From Lachnospiraceae bacterium (GTDB lineage Bacteria > Bacillota > Clostridia > Lachnospirales > Lachnospiraceae), in the NCBI GenBank assembly GCA_017934175.1, contig JAGBKB010000063.1:1-64000 (forward strand): a DNA stretch of 64,000 nt, given 5' to 3'. The notes beneath the pieces are model-generated. The model searched no databases. It was not told the origin of the DNA and was given only the letters and a program-made list of their open reading frames with translations. A program made the translations under genes and the position numbers. Positions within the stretch are counted from its first letter, which is position 1. The number at the start of each line of letters is the position of its first letter. This document shows positions 15,995-25,567 of this stretch, piece after piece.

Positions 15995-18649
15995 ATGCCT
16001 GAATTTGTTAATTATCAATTACAACAAATACCAATTAGGCAAATAGATACTAACTTGGTTGGTAATACTTTAGCTACAATTACTGCTGGTAATAGAGAAG
16101 CTTTACAAAAGCAATCTGAACTTCGTGCAGCAATAGCTAATATGGATTTAAATGAAGCTGAAGATGGATTTCGTCAACAATTATTTGATGATATTTCTAC
16201 TACTATTGAAGATAACGCTATTGAAGGTAATGCATATTATGCTTTAGATGATATAATTAAAAAACAAGGAGATATTGCTTCTAATCCTGGTTTACTTGGC
16301 AGACTTAAAGCTCAACAAGAATATAAAAAATTTAATGAAACACTTGATGCTCGTGTGTTAGAAGGTGATATTAATCAAGATACTGCTGATTGGGCTAAAG
16401 CTAAGAATCCTTATTATTATCAAGATAAAATTGATGAAACAGGTAAAGTTATTGGTGGAAGTGAATGGAAACCTGGAATAACCCCTGTAAAGGATATTGA
16501 CTTTAATGATGTTCTTAAACTTGCTGCTCAATATGCAAGTCCAGAGGCTGGCGGTAATACTGTTGCTACATTTTTAGGTGCTGATGGTAAACCCACTTCA
16601 AATCCTACAAATAGTTATGGTGTATTAAATACTGTTACTGGACAATGGGAAAAATTAACTCCTGAAAAATTATTAGCTGGAGTTCAAGCTGCAATGAATG
16701 CCAATCCTGAATATGCAGCTGGTCTTCAACAAGCATATAAAGTTCTCAATTGGAAATATAAAAATGGTCAAGATACTGTTGGTTTAATTGATCCTAAGAC
16801 AAATAAACCTAAATCTTTTAATGATTATGTTACTGATATGATTAATCCTTTTCTTAGGGCAAAATCATATAATCGTTATGTATCTGAAACCAAATATCAT
16901 GATGCTGCTTTTAAAGCATTAAATACTGCAAAAAATCCTAAAGGTAGTACTAAACTTAGAGACCCAAATAATGCACAAATAATTGGTAGTGAAGGCTATG
17001 ATATTGAATGGAATGATACTTCGAGAGCACAAGCTTTACAATCTATTGGATATACAAATGCTGTAGTTAAAGATTATATTTCTCAATTTGATAAAGATGG
17101 TGTTGTAGACCCTGCAATGATTAATATTCGTGATACAGAATCTATGATTAATTATCTTAAATCTGTAGGAATTAATGATGAAAAAACTCTTACTTCAATA
17201 AAAGATTTTGCAGAAAAAGAAGTTGCTAAAAATAAAGATGCTTATCGATATTATGATAATTTATTAGCTCAAAATGATAAAAGTGGTGCTGCAACGATAA
17301 TGTCTGATTATATTCAGGGAGCTACAGATGTTGCTGATGAATTTTTACAAACAAATTCTTATTTAGCAAAATATGTAGATAAATATAATAATATAATTAA
17401 TGATTCTTTTGGAGATAAACAAAATTTTGGTTTTAGAATGGACCAAAAAGAATATAATAGATTAATAGAAAGACTTGGTGGTAGTAAACAAATAGCTACC
17501 AATCAAGGATTTAAATTAAGAAATGATGGTAAAAATTATATAGTATATATTAATAGAAAAGATGTTCGTTTATATGGGCAGTTTATGGAGGCTATTGATG
17601 AAATTCATGAAGAAACAAGTTGGTGGAATAAAAATATTGGAAATAGTGATAAATTTGTTACATTTGATGATGATTCTTCTGATATTTATGAAACAAACAA
17701 ATCTTATTTGGTATTACCTTATTATCAACCTAATAAATTTAATCATCAACCTTTAGCTAAATATATGTCTTTTAAAGAGAATTTAGATAAAAATAAAGAT
17801 TTGGCTAAAAATCCAGAAACTAGAATTATTGGTGGTACTAATATTCCTGGTATTAATCCTAGACAATTTGGTGCTAAAGAAGGTATTTATGGAGCTGAAA
17901 CTAAAGAAGAATTAGATTATTTTACTAAATTAGATGAAGCCATTGATAAACATATTGTTGATGATATATTAAATCCAGCAAATATAATAAACACTCGTGC
18001 AGGACTTGTTAAAGATGGTGTTTTTGTTCCTTTAGATTCTGAGAAGAAAAAAATATTAGCTGACCAAATTAATGGTAATGCAAATAAAGTTCAAAAATCA
18101 ATGTTTTATAATCCTGCTGAAGGAACTATTACTCCTCAACTTATTTATAGATATAGTGCAACAGGAAAAGATGTTAATCCTTTTACGGGGGATAAAACAC
18201 CTCTTATATTTACTTCTGAAGGATTAATTAAAGACCCTGAAATACAAGCTCTTATTAATTCCGATGATTATAAAGCTTCTTCTACTTTATTTAGAAATAA
18301 TACAAATAATATAAATACAGATATTGGATATTATAAAAATGAAAGTGGTAAATATATTCATTATTCTTTAACTCCAATTTTAGGTATTTATCAAGGAGAT
18401 AATTATAGAAATCTTGTTTTAGATGATGGAACTATTGTTGCTCAAGGTGTTTCAGAAGATTCTGCTAAAAATTTATTAATAGTATTTAATCAATTACAAG
18501 ACCTTTCTATGATGCTAAATTCTCCTACAAATACTCCTGCTCAAAACGAATTAATTCAATCTTTAATTAAAGCTAAAAAGAAAGAAATACCTAATAATAT
18601 TTTTGGAGAAAATATTTTAAATGCAATGATTAACACTTACATGAATTAA
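15995..18649 (+). CDS. Virion cargo/structural protein
   Basis: 884 residues, helical and soluble, starting MPEFVNYQLQQIPIRQIDTN. No catalytic motif was found. The N-terminal region (about 20-110) is rich in Ala and Gln and may be coiled coil; the rest is mixed. Its position between a cargo protein with a lysozyme-like domain and the giant transcription proteins, with only 3 bp at each junction, points to a component packaged in the capsid with the virion RNA polymerase (inference). It shares its reading frame with both neighbours. Confidence 0.6.
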   Translation: MPEFVNYQLQQIPIRQIDTNLVGNTLATITAGNREALQKQSELRAAIANMDLNEAEDGFRQQLFDDISTTIEDNAIEGNAYYALDDIIKKQGDIASNPGLLGRLKAQQEYKKFNETLDARVLEGDINQDTADWAKAKNPYYYQDKIDETGKVIGGSEWKPGITPVKDIDFNDVLKLAAQYASPEAGGNTVATFLGADGKPTSNPTNSYGVLNTVTGQWEKLTPEKLLAGVQAAMNANPEYAAGLQQAYKVLNWKYKNGQDTVGLIDPKTNKPKSFNDYVTDMINPFLRAKSYNRYVSETKYHDAAFKALNTAKNPKGSTKLRDPNNAQIIGSEGYDIEWNDTSRAQALQSIGYTNAVVKDYISQFDKDGVVDPAMINIRDTESMINYLKSVGINDEKTLTSIKDFAEKEVAKNKDAYRYYDNLLAQNDKSGAATIMSDYIQGATDVADEFLQTNSYLAKYVDKYNNIINDSFGDKQNFGFRMDQKEYNRLIERLGGSKQIATNQGFKLRNDGKNYIVYINRKDVRLYGQFMEAIDEIHEETSWWNKNIGNSDKFVTFDDDSSDIYETNKSYLVLPYYQPNKFNHQPLAKYMSFKENLDKNKDLAKNPETRIIGGTNIPGINPRQFGAKEGIYGAETKEELDYFTKLDEAIDKHIVDDILNPANIINTRAGLVKDGVFVPLDSEKKKILADQINGNANKVQKSMFYNPAEGTITPQLIYRYSATGKDVNPFTGDKTPLIFTSEGLIKDPEIQALINSDDYKASSTLFRNNTNNINTDIGYYKNESGKYIHYSLTPILGIYQGDNYRNLVLDDGTIVAQGVSEDSAKNLLIVFNQLQDLSMMLNSPTNTPAQNELIQSLIKAKKKEIPNNIFGENILNAMINTYMN

Positions 18650-18652
18650 CAT

Positions 18653-21600
18653 ATGAGTCCTGAAGAACTTAAAAGATTACAAACTATAATTAATGGTATG
18701 GGAAGTGAGGCAAAAGCTTCACTTCCTAATACTATTAATGGTATAGAATTAAAAGGACCTACTCGTCCTACTTCTTTAGGAGATGTTGGTTCTTTAGCTA
18801 ATAAATCTACATTTGTTGTAGATAAAGAAACTTTTGATAAATATAAAGAATATGGTGCTATATTAAATCCAGGAAATACTCAAGAAGAACTTGATAGAGA
18901 ACGAGCCGAAAATCAAAGTGTTCTTGAACAAGCAGGTCGTTCTTTAGGTAGAATGATTTGGAGTGAAGCTATATTGGGTACTTTGAGAGGGTTTGGAGAT
19001 ATTTATGACGCTCTTACTACTCGTAATTTTCTTAGACCAGCTTATGAGCAACTTGATTATACTAATCCGTGGAGTGAATTTTTTGAAAATGCTCAAAATG
19101 CTGCTAATGAGAGAATGGAAATATATAGAAAAGACCCCAATGCTACTTGGGCTCTTACTGATTTTGGTTGGTGGGCAGACAATGCTGTTAGTGTAGCTTC
19201 TACTCTTAGTTTGTTAATTCCTGCAAAAGGTATTACTGGTGGTATAAGTTTTATTGGTAAAGCTTTAAAATATGCAAAAACAGCAGGAAAGGTTGGTAAA
19301 GCTAAAACAGTAGGTGATGTTTTACGAGGTATAAATAAGTCTGAACATTTTTGGGATGCTGGTATTCGTGGTGTTCTTGGTGCAAATAAATATAGTAAAT
19401 ATGCAAAACTTTCTGCTGCAACAGATATTGGTACAAGAGCTTTAATTTCTCGAATTGGAGAAAATTATAGAGAAGCTCGCGATACTTATAATAATGTTCA
19501 TAAAACAACTTTAGATACACTTGATAATTTTACTGACTCTGAACGAGAACAGTTTATTAAAAATAATCCTGATTTTGCAGATAAAACTGATAAAGAAATA
19601 GCCGATTATATTGCTGGTGAAAGTGCAAGTAGAACATATCGTAATGATTTTGCTATGCTACTTATGGATATTGCTCAATTTAAGGCAATATCTGGTGCTT
19701 GGAAACATCTTCCTAATAGAGCTTCTAATATGGCTGTTAGAAAGGCTAATGCAAAAGCTGCTTTAACTGTTGCAACAAATGAAGCTGTTGATGAGGGTGA
19801 AAAACAAGTTGCTAAAAGTTTAGGTAAAAGAATATTTAGTGAAGAAAGAAAAGCTGCTTTACGAAGTGGATTTAAAGGTGATAAACTTTGGAATAAAGTT
19901 GAGGCTTTAGAAATTGGTGAATGGTTTGAAGAAATGTATCAAGGTATTACTGCAAAATCCAGTGAAGAAATTGCTAATAAATATTTAAACCCTAATTATA
20001 CAGATAAAGATATATTATCTTATCTTCAAGATGGTGAAATATGGGAACAAGGTTTTTGGGGAATGCTTGGTGGTATAGCTTTTCAAGCTGCAGGTAAAGG
20101 ATTAAATAAATTAAGTACTTGGCTTTATACTAAAGCAAATAAAGACTTATCTGAAGAAGATATTAAAACATTATTGCGAGGAGAAAATGCTCGTAGAATT
20201 GCTGAAATTGAAGGAAGAAAATCTAAAATAGATGATTTTGTAACTAAAATAAAATTGGTTAATGAAGAAGGTAAAAATCCTTTTAAAGCAACAAGAAATG
20301 GTAAAAATATTGAATATAAAGATATAGAAAATCCTGAAGAAAAAGAAAGACTTACTAATATACTTCTTGGTGGCCTTGCAGAAGAATTAACTTTTGCAGC
20401 AATTGAAAATGGTAATTATGATTTATTTAAAGAATGGGTTAGTCAATCTTCTATAAATGAATATATTAAACAAGAAGGTGGTGATGTAAATATTGATTTA
20501 GAAAGTAGACTTTTAAATGATATGGATTCTATTGCAAAAGACTATTCTGAAACTTATGGTCAATTAATGGAATCCGCTGATGTTGTTAATCCTTATGCTG
20601 CACAACTTGCTGTTAGACAAATAATTCGTAGAAACAGACAAATTAATGATATGCAAGATAGTATCGATAGACAAAGAAGTAAATTAAATAATCTTGCAGA
20701 AGTTCATGCTGAAGGTGTAGATGTTGAAAATGATATAAACCAACAAGTTTATAATCAAATTCTTTGGGAACTTGAACAACTTGATTCTCGTGCATCTGGT
20801 TTACAACAATTATATGATTCTAAAAAACCTAATAGTAAAGGTGTTGTTCTTAGTAAAAGTGGTTTAGATGCTAATTTAAAAGAAATTAACAATATAAAAG
20901 AAGCAATAGTAAAATATATAAGTTCTAATACTTCTTTTGGTTCTAATGAAAGATTTTCACAATTAATTGCTACTGGTCAATTTACTCAAGCACTTGACGT
21001 ATTTAAAGACCATAATTCAATGAATTCTAATTTACTTAAAAATTATATTGAAAGTACTCAAAATTTAATAAAAGAAATTGCTGCTACTGAATTATATAAA
21101 GATGTTGCACAAAGAACAGCACCTTATTCAAAGGAAGATTATTCACAAATATATGAAAATTTTGAATCTGTTCTTTATGATACAGCAAATACAAGATTTA
21201 ATGACGCTTATAATAAAGCTAAACAATATATAGAAAATTCGAATAATTATGATGCTGCTTTATCTGAATTTTTAAGTGAAGAATTAGAAGATGAAGATTT
21301 AAAAGAAGCAGCTAAAATTCTTAAACTTGGTTATGGTAGTAGAGAAAATCTTACAAGAGATTTTATAAATGATATAAATAAACTTAAGAAAAAAGATTCT
21401 AAAGAAGCAGAAAAAGTTAATGCTGAGGAAAGAAGTGGAGAAGAAGTTCCTCCAGAAGTTAAGCCTGCGATTCCTGTTGAAACTCCAAAAGAAGAACCTA
21501 AAAATCCTGATGAAATTGCTGCAGGAATTAATGGAGTTCAAGAAGAAGAAATTGACCCACAAGACCCTGCAATAGATAAAGCTGCCGAGGTTGAAGCTGT

Positions 21601-24600
21601 TGCTATGTTACAAAGACTTGCAACAATTAATACCTCTGATATAGAAAAAGCAAGAGCATCTGCTGTAGAAGCTGCTTATAAAGTTATTTCTACTAAACCT
21701 AAAGAATTTTATAATCTTATAAATGGTAGTTCGGTTGATTTTACTTTAGATTATAATAATTTTTTAAATCTTATTGCAGCAGAATTAGTTAATAGTTTTA
21801 ATACCGACCAAACCCTTGCTAATTTGGTTGCTGAATATGGACTAAAAGTATTTCTATCTACTCCTACTGCAAAAAGTTCATTTGCTAAAAGACCTCAAGC
21901 TATTAAACAAATTACTAATTTTTTAAATCGAATTAATGAAATTAGTACAAATGTTGATTGGAGTCAAGGTTTTGACGCAGTTAATGGTATTTATGACCCT
22001 TCAAAGATAAGAGCTTTTACAGAAGAAGAGCTTTATAATAAATTTATTGATTTACTTAATACTTATAGTGAACTTCAACAAAATATTTATAGTAAAGATG
22101 GTAAATCTTACATTAATCTTTATGATGTTGCTCAATATTTGATGCAACTTGCAGATGAAGGAGATATAAATTATGAAACTGTTGTTCAAGCTATAACTAA
22201 TTTAAAAATATTTGCTAAAAACTATAAAGGTTCTGAATTTGTACTTGAAGGTAAAAGTTTTATTACTAAAAATGCAGAAGCTATTATTGATGATATTTAT
22301 CAAAGATTAACAACTTATGAAACTGTAAGTGATAAATTACATTTTGATGTTTATAAAACTACCGATGCTACAAATCAAACTCAACAAAAAAGTATAATAC
22401 AAAAATTTAAAGAATTTAGAAGTAAAAATAAAGAGCTTAAAATAGAATATCGTAGAAATTCTAAAACAAATGAACCTATTTCAGTAAGTTTATATTATGA
22501 AGATGATGCCGGAGGTAAACAAGAAATTGGTTATTTAGACTTAGTTAGTGATGTTTCTGAAGGAAAACAAAATACTGCATATAAACGAGATAAAGGTGCT
22601 GGATTTAGGTATAGTGTTTCTTTACGGGGGACAGAATATGAAATGACTCCTGCAATAGATAACTTATTTAAACAAATTATTAAAGGTGCTGATAAAAATG
22701 CCAATAATGAACAAAAGGAATTATATGAATTATTTAGAAATTATTTTATCTTAAATAATCCTAAAGAATTTGATACTGTAAAAAATAGTAAAGAATATAA
22801 TATAAATACTAATACTAAAATAAAACTTTTAAATAGTGATTTGTTTTTAGATTTATTAAAATCTAGTTCTTATGGTATTCCTATTAGAGAAAGAAAATAT
22901 GTTCCTGCTGCACAAAAAGAAATGTTTATTACTACAGGATATTATACTGCAGAACAATTTGATAAACTTGATATTAATAGAAAACTTGATATAACACAAA
23001 ACTTTTTTAATGATGTAGCAAATGTTATTTTTTATGAACTTAAATCATATACTTCTAAAGAAAATTCTGCCAATAATCTTGGTGAAAGTGCTATGCTTGA
23101 TAGCTATAATAATTTTGTAGAAAAAGTTTTTGAAAATTATAAATCTACTTATTTATTACAAGCTAAACTTGATGAAGCTGGTAAAAATGGAATTACAAAT
23201 CTTTCTATAAAATATAATAGCGATAATGCTGCAAGAATAAATTATTCAGAAAATGGTAAAGAACGAGGAACACAAGGATTAATTCCTATAAAAGATGTTA
23301 AAGACCATCCTTATGTTTTCGTATATGGTAATACTTTATATGACGAATATGGTAAATCTTATAATACTCCTGCTTGGATGGGCAATGGTACTTCTGGCAT
23401 TTTAATGTATGATAATGGCAATCCTTTTATTGCTATGTTTACAGGAGCAAATGTTGTTGCTCAAACAAATATAGAATTAGCAAATGCTCTTCATTCATAT
23501 TTTGGAGAAGCTATTGATAAATATTTTAATGCTGTTGGTAAAGATGCAGAAACAGAATATGAAAATCTTTATAATACTTTTGAAAGCCTTATTGGTAGAC
23601 AAAGATTATTTAAAGGTTTTGAAGTTGAAAAGCTTCCTTCATCTGATGCGTTTGCATTAAAATATGTGGATGAAAATGGAACTAAACATACTTTTGCTAC
23701 TTTCTTCAAATATAGTGGAGATATTGTATGGAATGGTGACCATTATGAAACAAAAGATGGTAAAAGGGTTGCTAATAAAGATAAACATATTTATGCAAAA
23801 CCTGCATTAAGTATTATAATAAATAATAAACGAAGAAATGTTTATAATAATAAAGATGATGCTGCTAAAAAGGAATTAACTAAGTTTTTAAATGTTTTAC
23901 TAAATGGTCATAAAATGCATACTGCTACTGGTATTATAGAAATATTTAAAGGTTTACAATATAATTCTGATGCATCTGTTGCCAAATATTATAAAGGTTC
24001 TTCTGTACAAGGAGTTAACCCAAGTATTCTTAAAAGAAATGCTAAAATAAACGATTATATATCTAAAAAGAATGGTAAACTTGTTATAAAAATTGGTAAT
24101 TTTGAAGCATCTTATGATAATTATGCTCATTTTCTTATAGCAAATAATGCTATGTTAACTACTCATTCTGGTAGAACTAATAAAACTATAAATGAATATC
24201 AAACTGCTCCTACTTCTGTATATGTAGATATTGATTCAGTTCAAACCCCTTTAAAGGAAATGGATAATGAACTTATTAAGAAAGGTTTGTCCAAATATGT
24301 TAAGGAAAAGTTTCCTAAAGGTAAAGGGCAAATAAGCGTTGATGATGTACTTAAAAGCACAGGAGTAAGTCAAACCGAAATTGATTCTTATAGGAAACTT
24401 AGTGAAACTATTTGTAAAAAGTATCAATTTATTCCTGATACAGTAGAAATAGATACTACAATGAAAACTTCTGATGATGGTGGCTATTATCCTAAAGATT
24501 CAAAAAGTCCTTATAAAGGTAAAATAGTTTTATTTAAAAGTGGCATAGAACTTGCTAATAATAAAGATAGAATTAATATTTTAAGACTTCTTGTTCATGA

Positions 24601-25438
24601 ACAAATACATAAAGTTGTAGATATTAATAATTTCTTTGATGGAGAAGTTGGAGAACAACGAGCTGCTGTAATTGATGACATTTGGAATCAACTTTATAAA
24701 CATACCAGAACTCTTGATACTAATGATTGGTTAAGAAAATTTGCTAATCAATTTAATAGATATTGGAAAAATGTTTCAGCAAAAGAAAGAGCTAATGAAT
24801 TTATTGCTGAAATAATGAGTCAACCCGGTTTGATAAATAGATTAAATGATATTGAATATAAAGGTAAATATGTTATTAGTAATACTAAGGAAAGTTTATT
24901 CCAAAAATTATTAAGAACTATTATGAACTTATTTGGTAATAATATTGATACTATAAATGAAAATACTATATTAGATAATATTAATAAAATTCTTGGTGAC
25001 GATATTTCTATTTCTATAACTGCTCTTTCTAAAGTTGGAAAAAAAGTTAAAAAAATTGAAACAGTTCTTGCTGAAGAAAAAGAACCCGAAACAGGAGAAA
25101 TTACTAAAAAAGAAGGACTTGATGCTACTAAAAAAGGTCAAGCTTCTTTACCTGAAAATAAAGAAGAAGATGAAGGTAAAGAAGATGATGACGATGAAGA
25201 TGAATTTAAATTTACTAAAAAGAAAAGAGATATTTATGATAGAAATAGCTCTAAAATAAGAAATTATGCTCCTATTGAAATTGCTATTGATGATGTTAAT
25301 AAAGATGGTACTAATAATCCAAACGGATTAGTCTTTGTCCCTAATATGGAAGAATTTTTAAATAGATTTCCGGTTAATGAAAGGGCAGCAATAAAGGCAG
25401 AATTGACCGCAGGGCGCATAACTTATGTTTGCCAATAA
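18653..25438 (+). CDS. Giant virion protein of the transcription module, zincin-like
   Basis: 2,261 residues. The N-terminal 500 residues are helical with Ala/Gly-rich hydrophobic patches (TLSLLIPAKGITGGISFIG near 184; GFWGMLGGIAFQAAG near 470). Pro/Glu-rich linkers lie at about 920-965. A zinc peptidase motif L-V-H-E-Q-I-H (H1982-E1983-H1986) is followed by NEFIAEIMS, which could give the third ligand. A strongly acidic run (EDDDDEDEF) at about 2180 precedes the C-terminal segment MEEFLNRFPVNERAAIKAEL. In crAss-like phages a protein with a metallopeptidase domain precedes the RNA polymerase and is packaged with it; this matches that place. A self-processing or ejection function is inferred. 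Confidence 0.65.
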   Translation: MSPEELKRLQTIINGMGSEAKASLPNTINGIELKGPTRPTSLGDVGSLANKSTFVVDKETFDKYKEYGAILNPGNTQEELDRERAENQSVLEQAGRSLGRMIWSEAILGTLRGFGDIYDALTTRNFLRPAYEQLDYTNPWSEFFENAQNAANERMEIYRKDPNATWALTDFGWWADNAVSVASTLSLLIPAKGITGGISFIGKALKYAKTAGKVGKAKTVGDVLRGINKSEHFWDAGIRGVLGANKYSKYAKLSAATDIGTRALISRIGENYREARDTYNNVHKTTLDTLDNFTDSEREQFIKNNPDFADKTDKEIADYIAGESASRTYRNDFAMLLMDIAQFKAISGAWKHLPNRASNMAVRKANAKAALTVATNEAVDEGEKQVAKSLGKRIFSEERKAALRSGFKGDKLWNKVEALEIGEWFEEMYQGITAKSSEEIANKYLNPNYTDKDILSYLQDGEIWEQGFWGMLGGIAFQAAGKGLNKLSTWLYTKANKDLSEEDIKTLLRGENARRIAEIEGRKSKIDDFVTKIKLVNEEGKNPFKATRNGKNIEYKDIENPEEKERLTNILLGGLAEELTFAAIENGNYDLFKEWVSQSSINEYIKQEGGDVNIDLESRLLNDMDSIAKDYSETYGQLMESADVVNPYAAQLAVRQIIRRNRQINDMQDSIDRQRSKLNNLAEVHAEGVDVENDINQQVYNQILWELEQLDSRASGLQQLYDSKKPNSKGVVLSKSGLDANLKEINNIKEAIVKYISSNTSFGSNERFSQLIATGQFTQALDVFKDHNSMNSNLLKNYIESTQNLIKEIAATELYKDVAQRTAPYSKEDYSQIYENFESVLYDTANTRFNDAYNKAKQYIENSNNYDAALSEFLSEELEDEDLKEAAKILKLGYGSRENLTRDFINDINKLKKKDSKEAEKVNAEERSGEEVPPEVKPAIPVETPKEEPKNPDEIAAGINGVQEEEIDPQDPAIDKAAEVEAVAMLQRLATINTSDIEKARASAVEAAYKVISTKPKEFYNLINGSSVDFTLDYNNFLNLIAAELVNSFNTDQTLANLVAEYGLKVFLSTPTAKSSFAKRPQAIKQITNFLNRINEISTNVDWSQGFDAVNGIYDPSKIRAFTEEELYNKFIDLLNTYSELQQNIYSKDGKSYINLYDVAQYLMQLADEGDINYETVVQAITNLKIFAKNYKGSEFVLEGKSFITKNAEAIIDDIYQRLTTYETVSDKLHFDVYKTTDATNQTQQKSIIQKFKEFRSKNKELKIEYRRNSKTNEPISVSLYYEDDAGGKQEIGYLDLVSDVSEGKQNTAYKRDKGAGFRYSVSLRGTEYEMTPAIDNLFKQIIKGADKNANNEQKELYELFRNYFILNNPKEFDTVKNSKEYNINTNTKIKLLNSDLFLDLLKSSSYGIPIRERKYVPAAQKEMFITTGYYTAEQFDKLDINRKLDITQNFFNDVANVIFYELKSYTSKENSANNLGESAMLDSYNNFVEKVFENYKSTYLLQAKLDEAGKNGITNLSIKYNSDNAARINYSENGKERGTQGLIPIKDVKDHPYVFVYGNTLYDEYGKSYNTPAWMGNGTSGILMYDNGNPFIAMFTGANVVAQTNIELANALHSYFGEAIDKYFNAVGKDAETEYENLYNTFESLIGRQRLFKGFEVEKLPSSDAFALKYVDENGTKHTFATFFKYSGDIVWNGDHYETKDGKRVANKDKHIYAKPALSIIINNKRRNVYNNKDDAAKKELTKFLNVLLNGHKMHTATGIIEIFKGLQYNSDASVAKYYKGSSVQGVNPSILKRNAKINDYISKKNGKLVIKIGNFEASYDNYAHFLIANNAMLTTHSGRTNKTINEYQTAPTSVYVDIDSVQTPLKEMDNELIKKGLSKYVKEKFPKGKGQISVDDVLKSTGVSQTEIDSYRKLSETICKKYQFIPDTVEIDTTMKTSDDGGYYPKDSKSPYKGKIVLFKSGIELANNKDRINILRLLVHEQIHKVVDINNFFDGEVGEQRAAVIDDIWNQLYKHTRTLDTNDWLRKFANQFNRYWKNVSAKERANEFIAEIMSQPGLINRLNDIEYKGKYVISNTKESLFQKLLRTIMNLFGNNIDTINENTILDNINKILGDDISISITALSKVGKKVKKIETVLAEEKEPETGEITKKEGLDATKKGQASLPENKEEDEGKEDDDDEDEFKFTKKKRDIYDRNSSKIRNYAPIEIAIDDVNKDGTNNPNGLVFVPNMEEFLNRFPVNERAAIKAELTAGRITYVCQ

Positions 25439-25567
25439 ACACTACATTTGTAGTATAAAAGTGTCAGAAATGGGCTAAAAATGGCTCATTTCTGACAACT
25501 TTTAAAAGTTTTCAATTTTAAAGAAACAATTAAATTTTACAGTGAAGAACTTAAAATTAATTATATT
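25439..25567 (+). promoter_or_regulatory. Intergenic region with three stacked inverted repeats
   Basis: Between the two giant genes lie ACTACATTTGTAGT (25441-25454), a perfect 11-bp stem TGTCAGAAATG (25462-25472) with CATTTCTGACA (25487-25497, loop 14), and the palindrome AACTTTTAAAAGTT (25498-25511). No T-run follows the central hairpin, so it is not a standard terminator. A/T-rich sequence with CAATTAAATTTTA precedes the ATG at 25568. It could be an attenuator, RNA-processing site or promoter for the polymerase gene. Confidence 0.5.

Noticed and set aside
25440..25455. TACATTTG as a host-type promoter before the RNA polymerase gene
   Set aside because: The nearest upstream TTTG is only 11 bp away, not 19-21, and the element is part of a palindrome.
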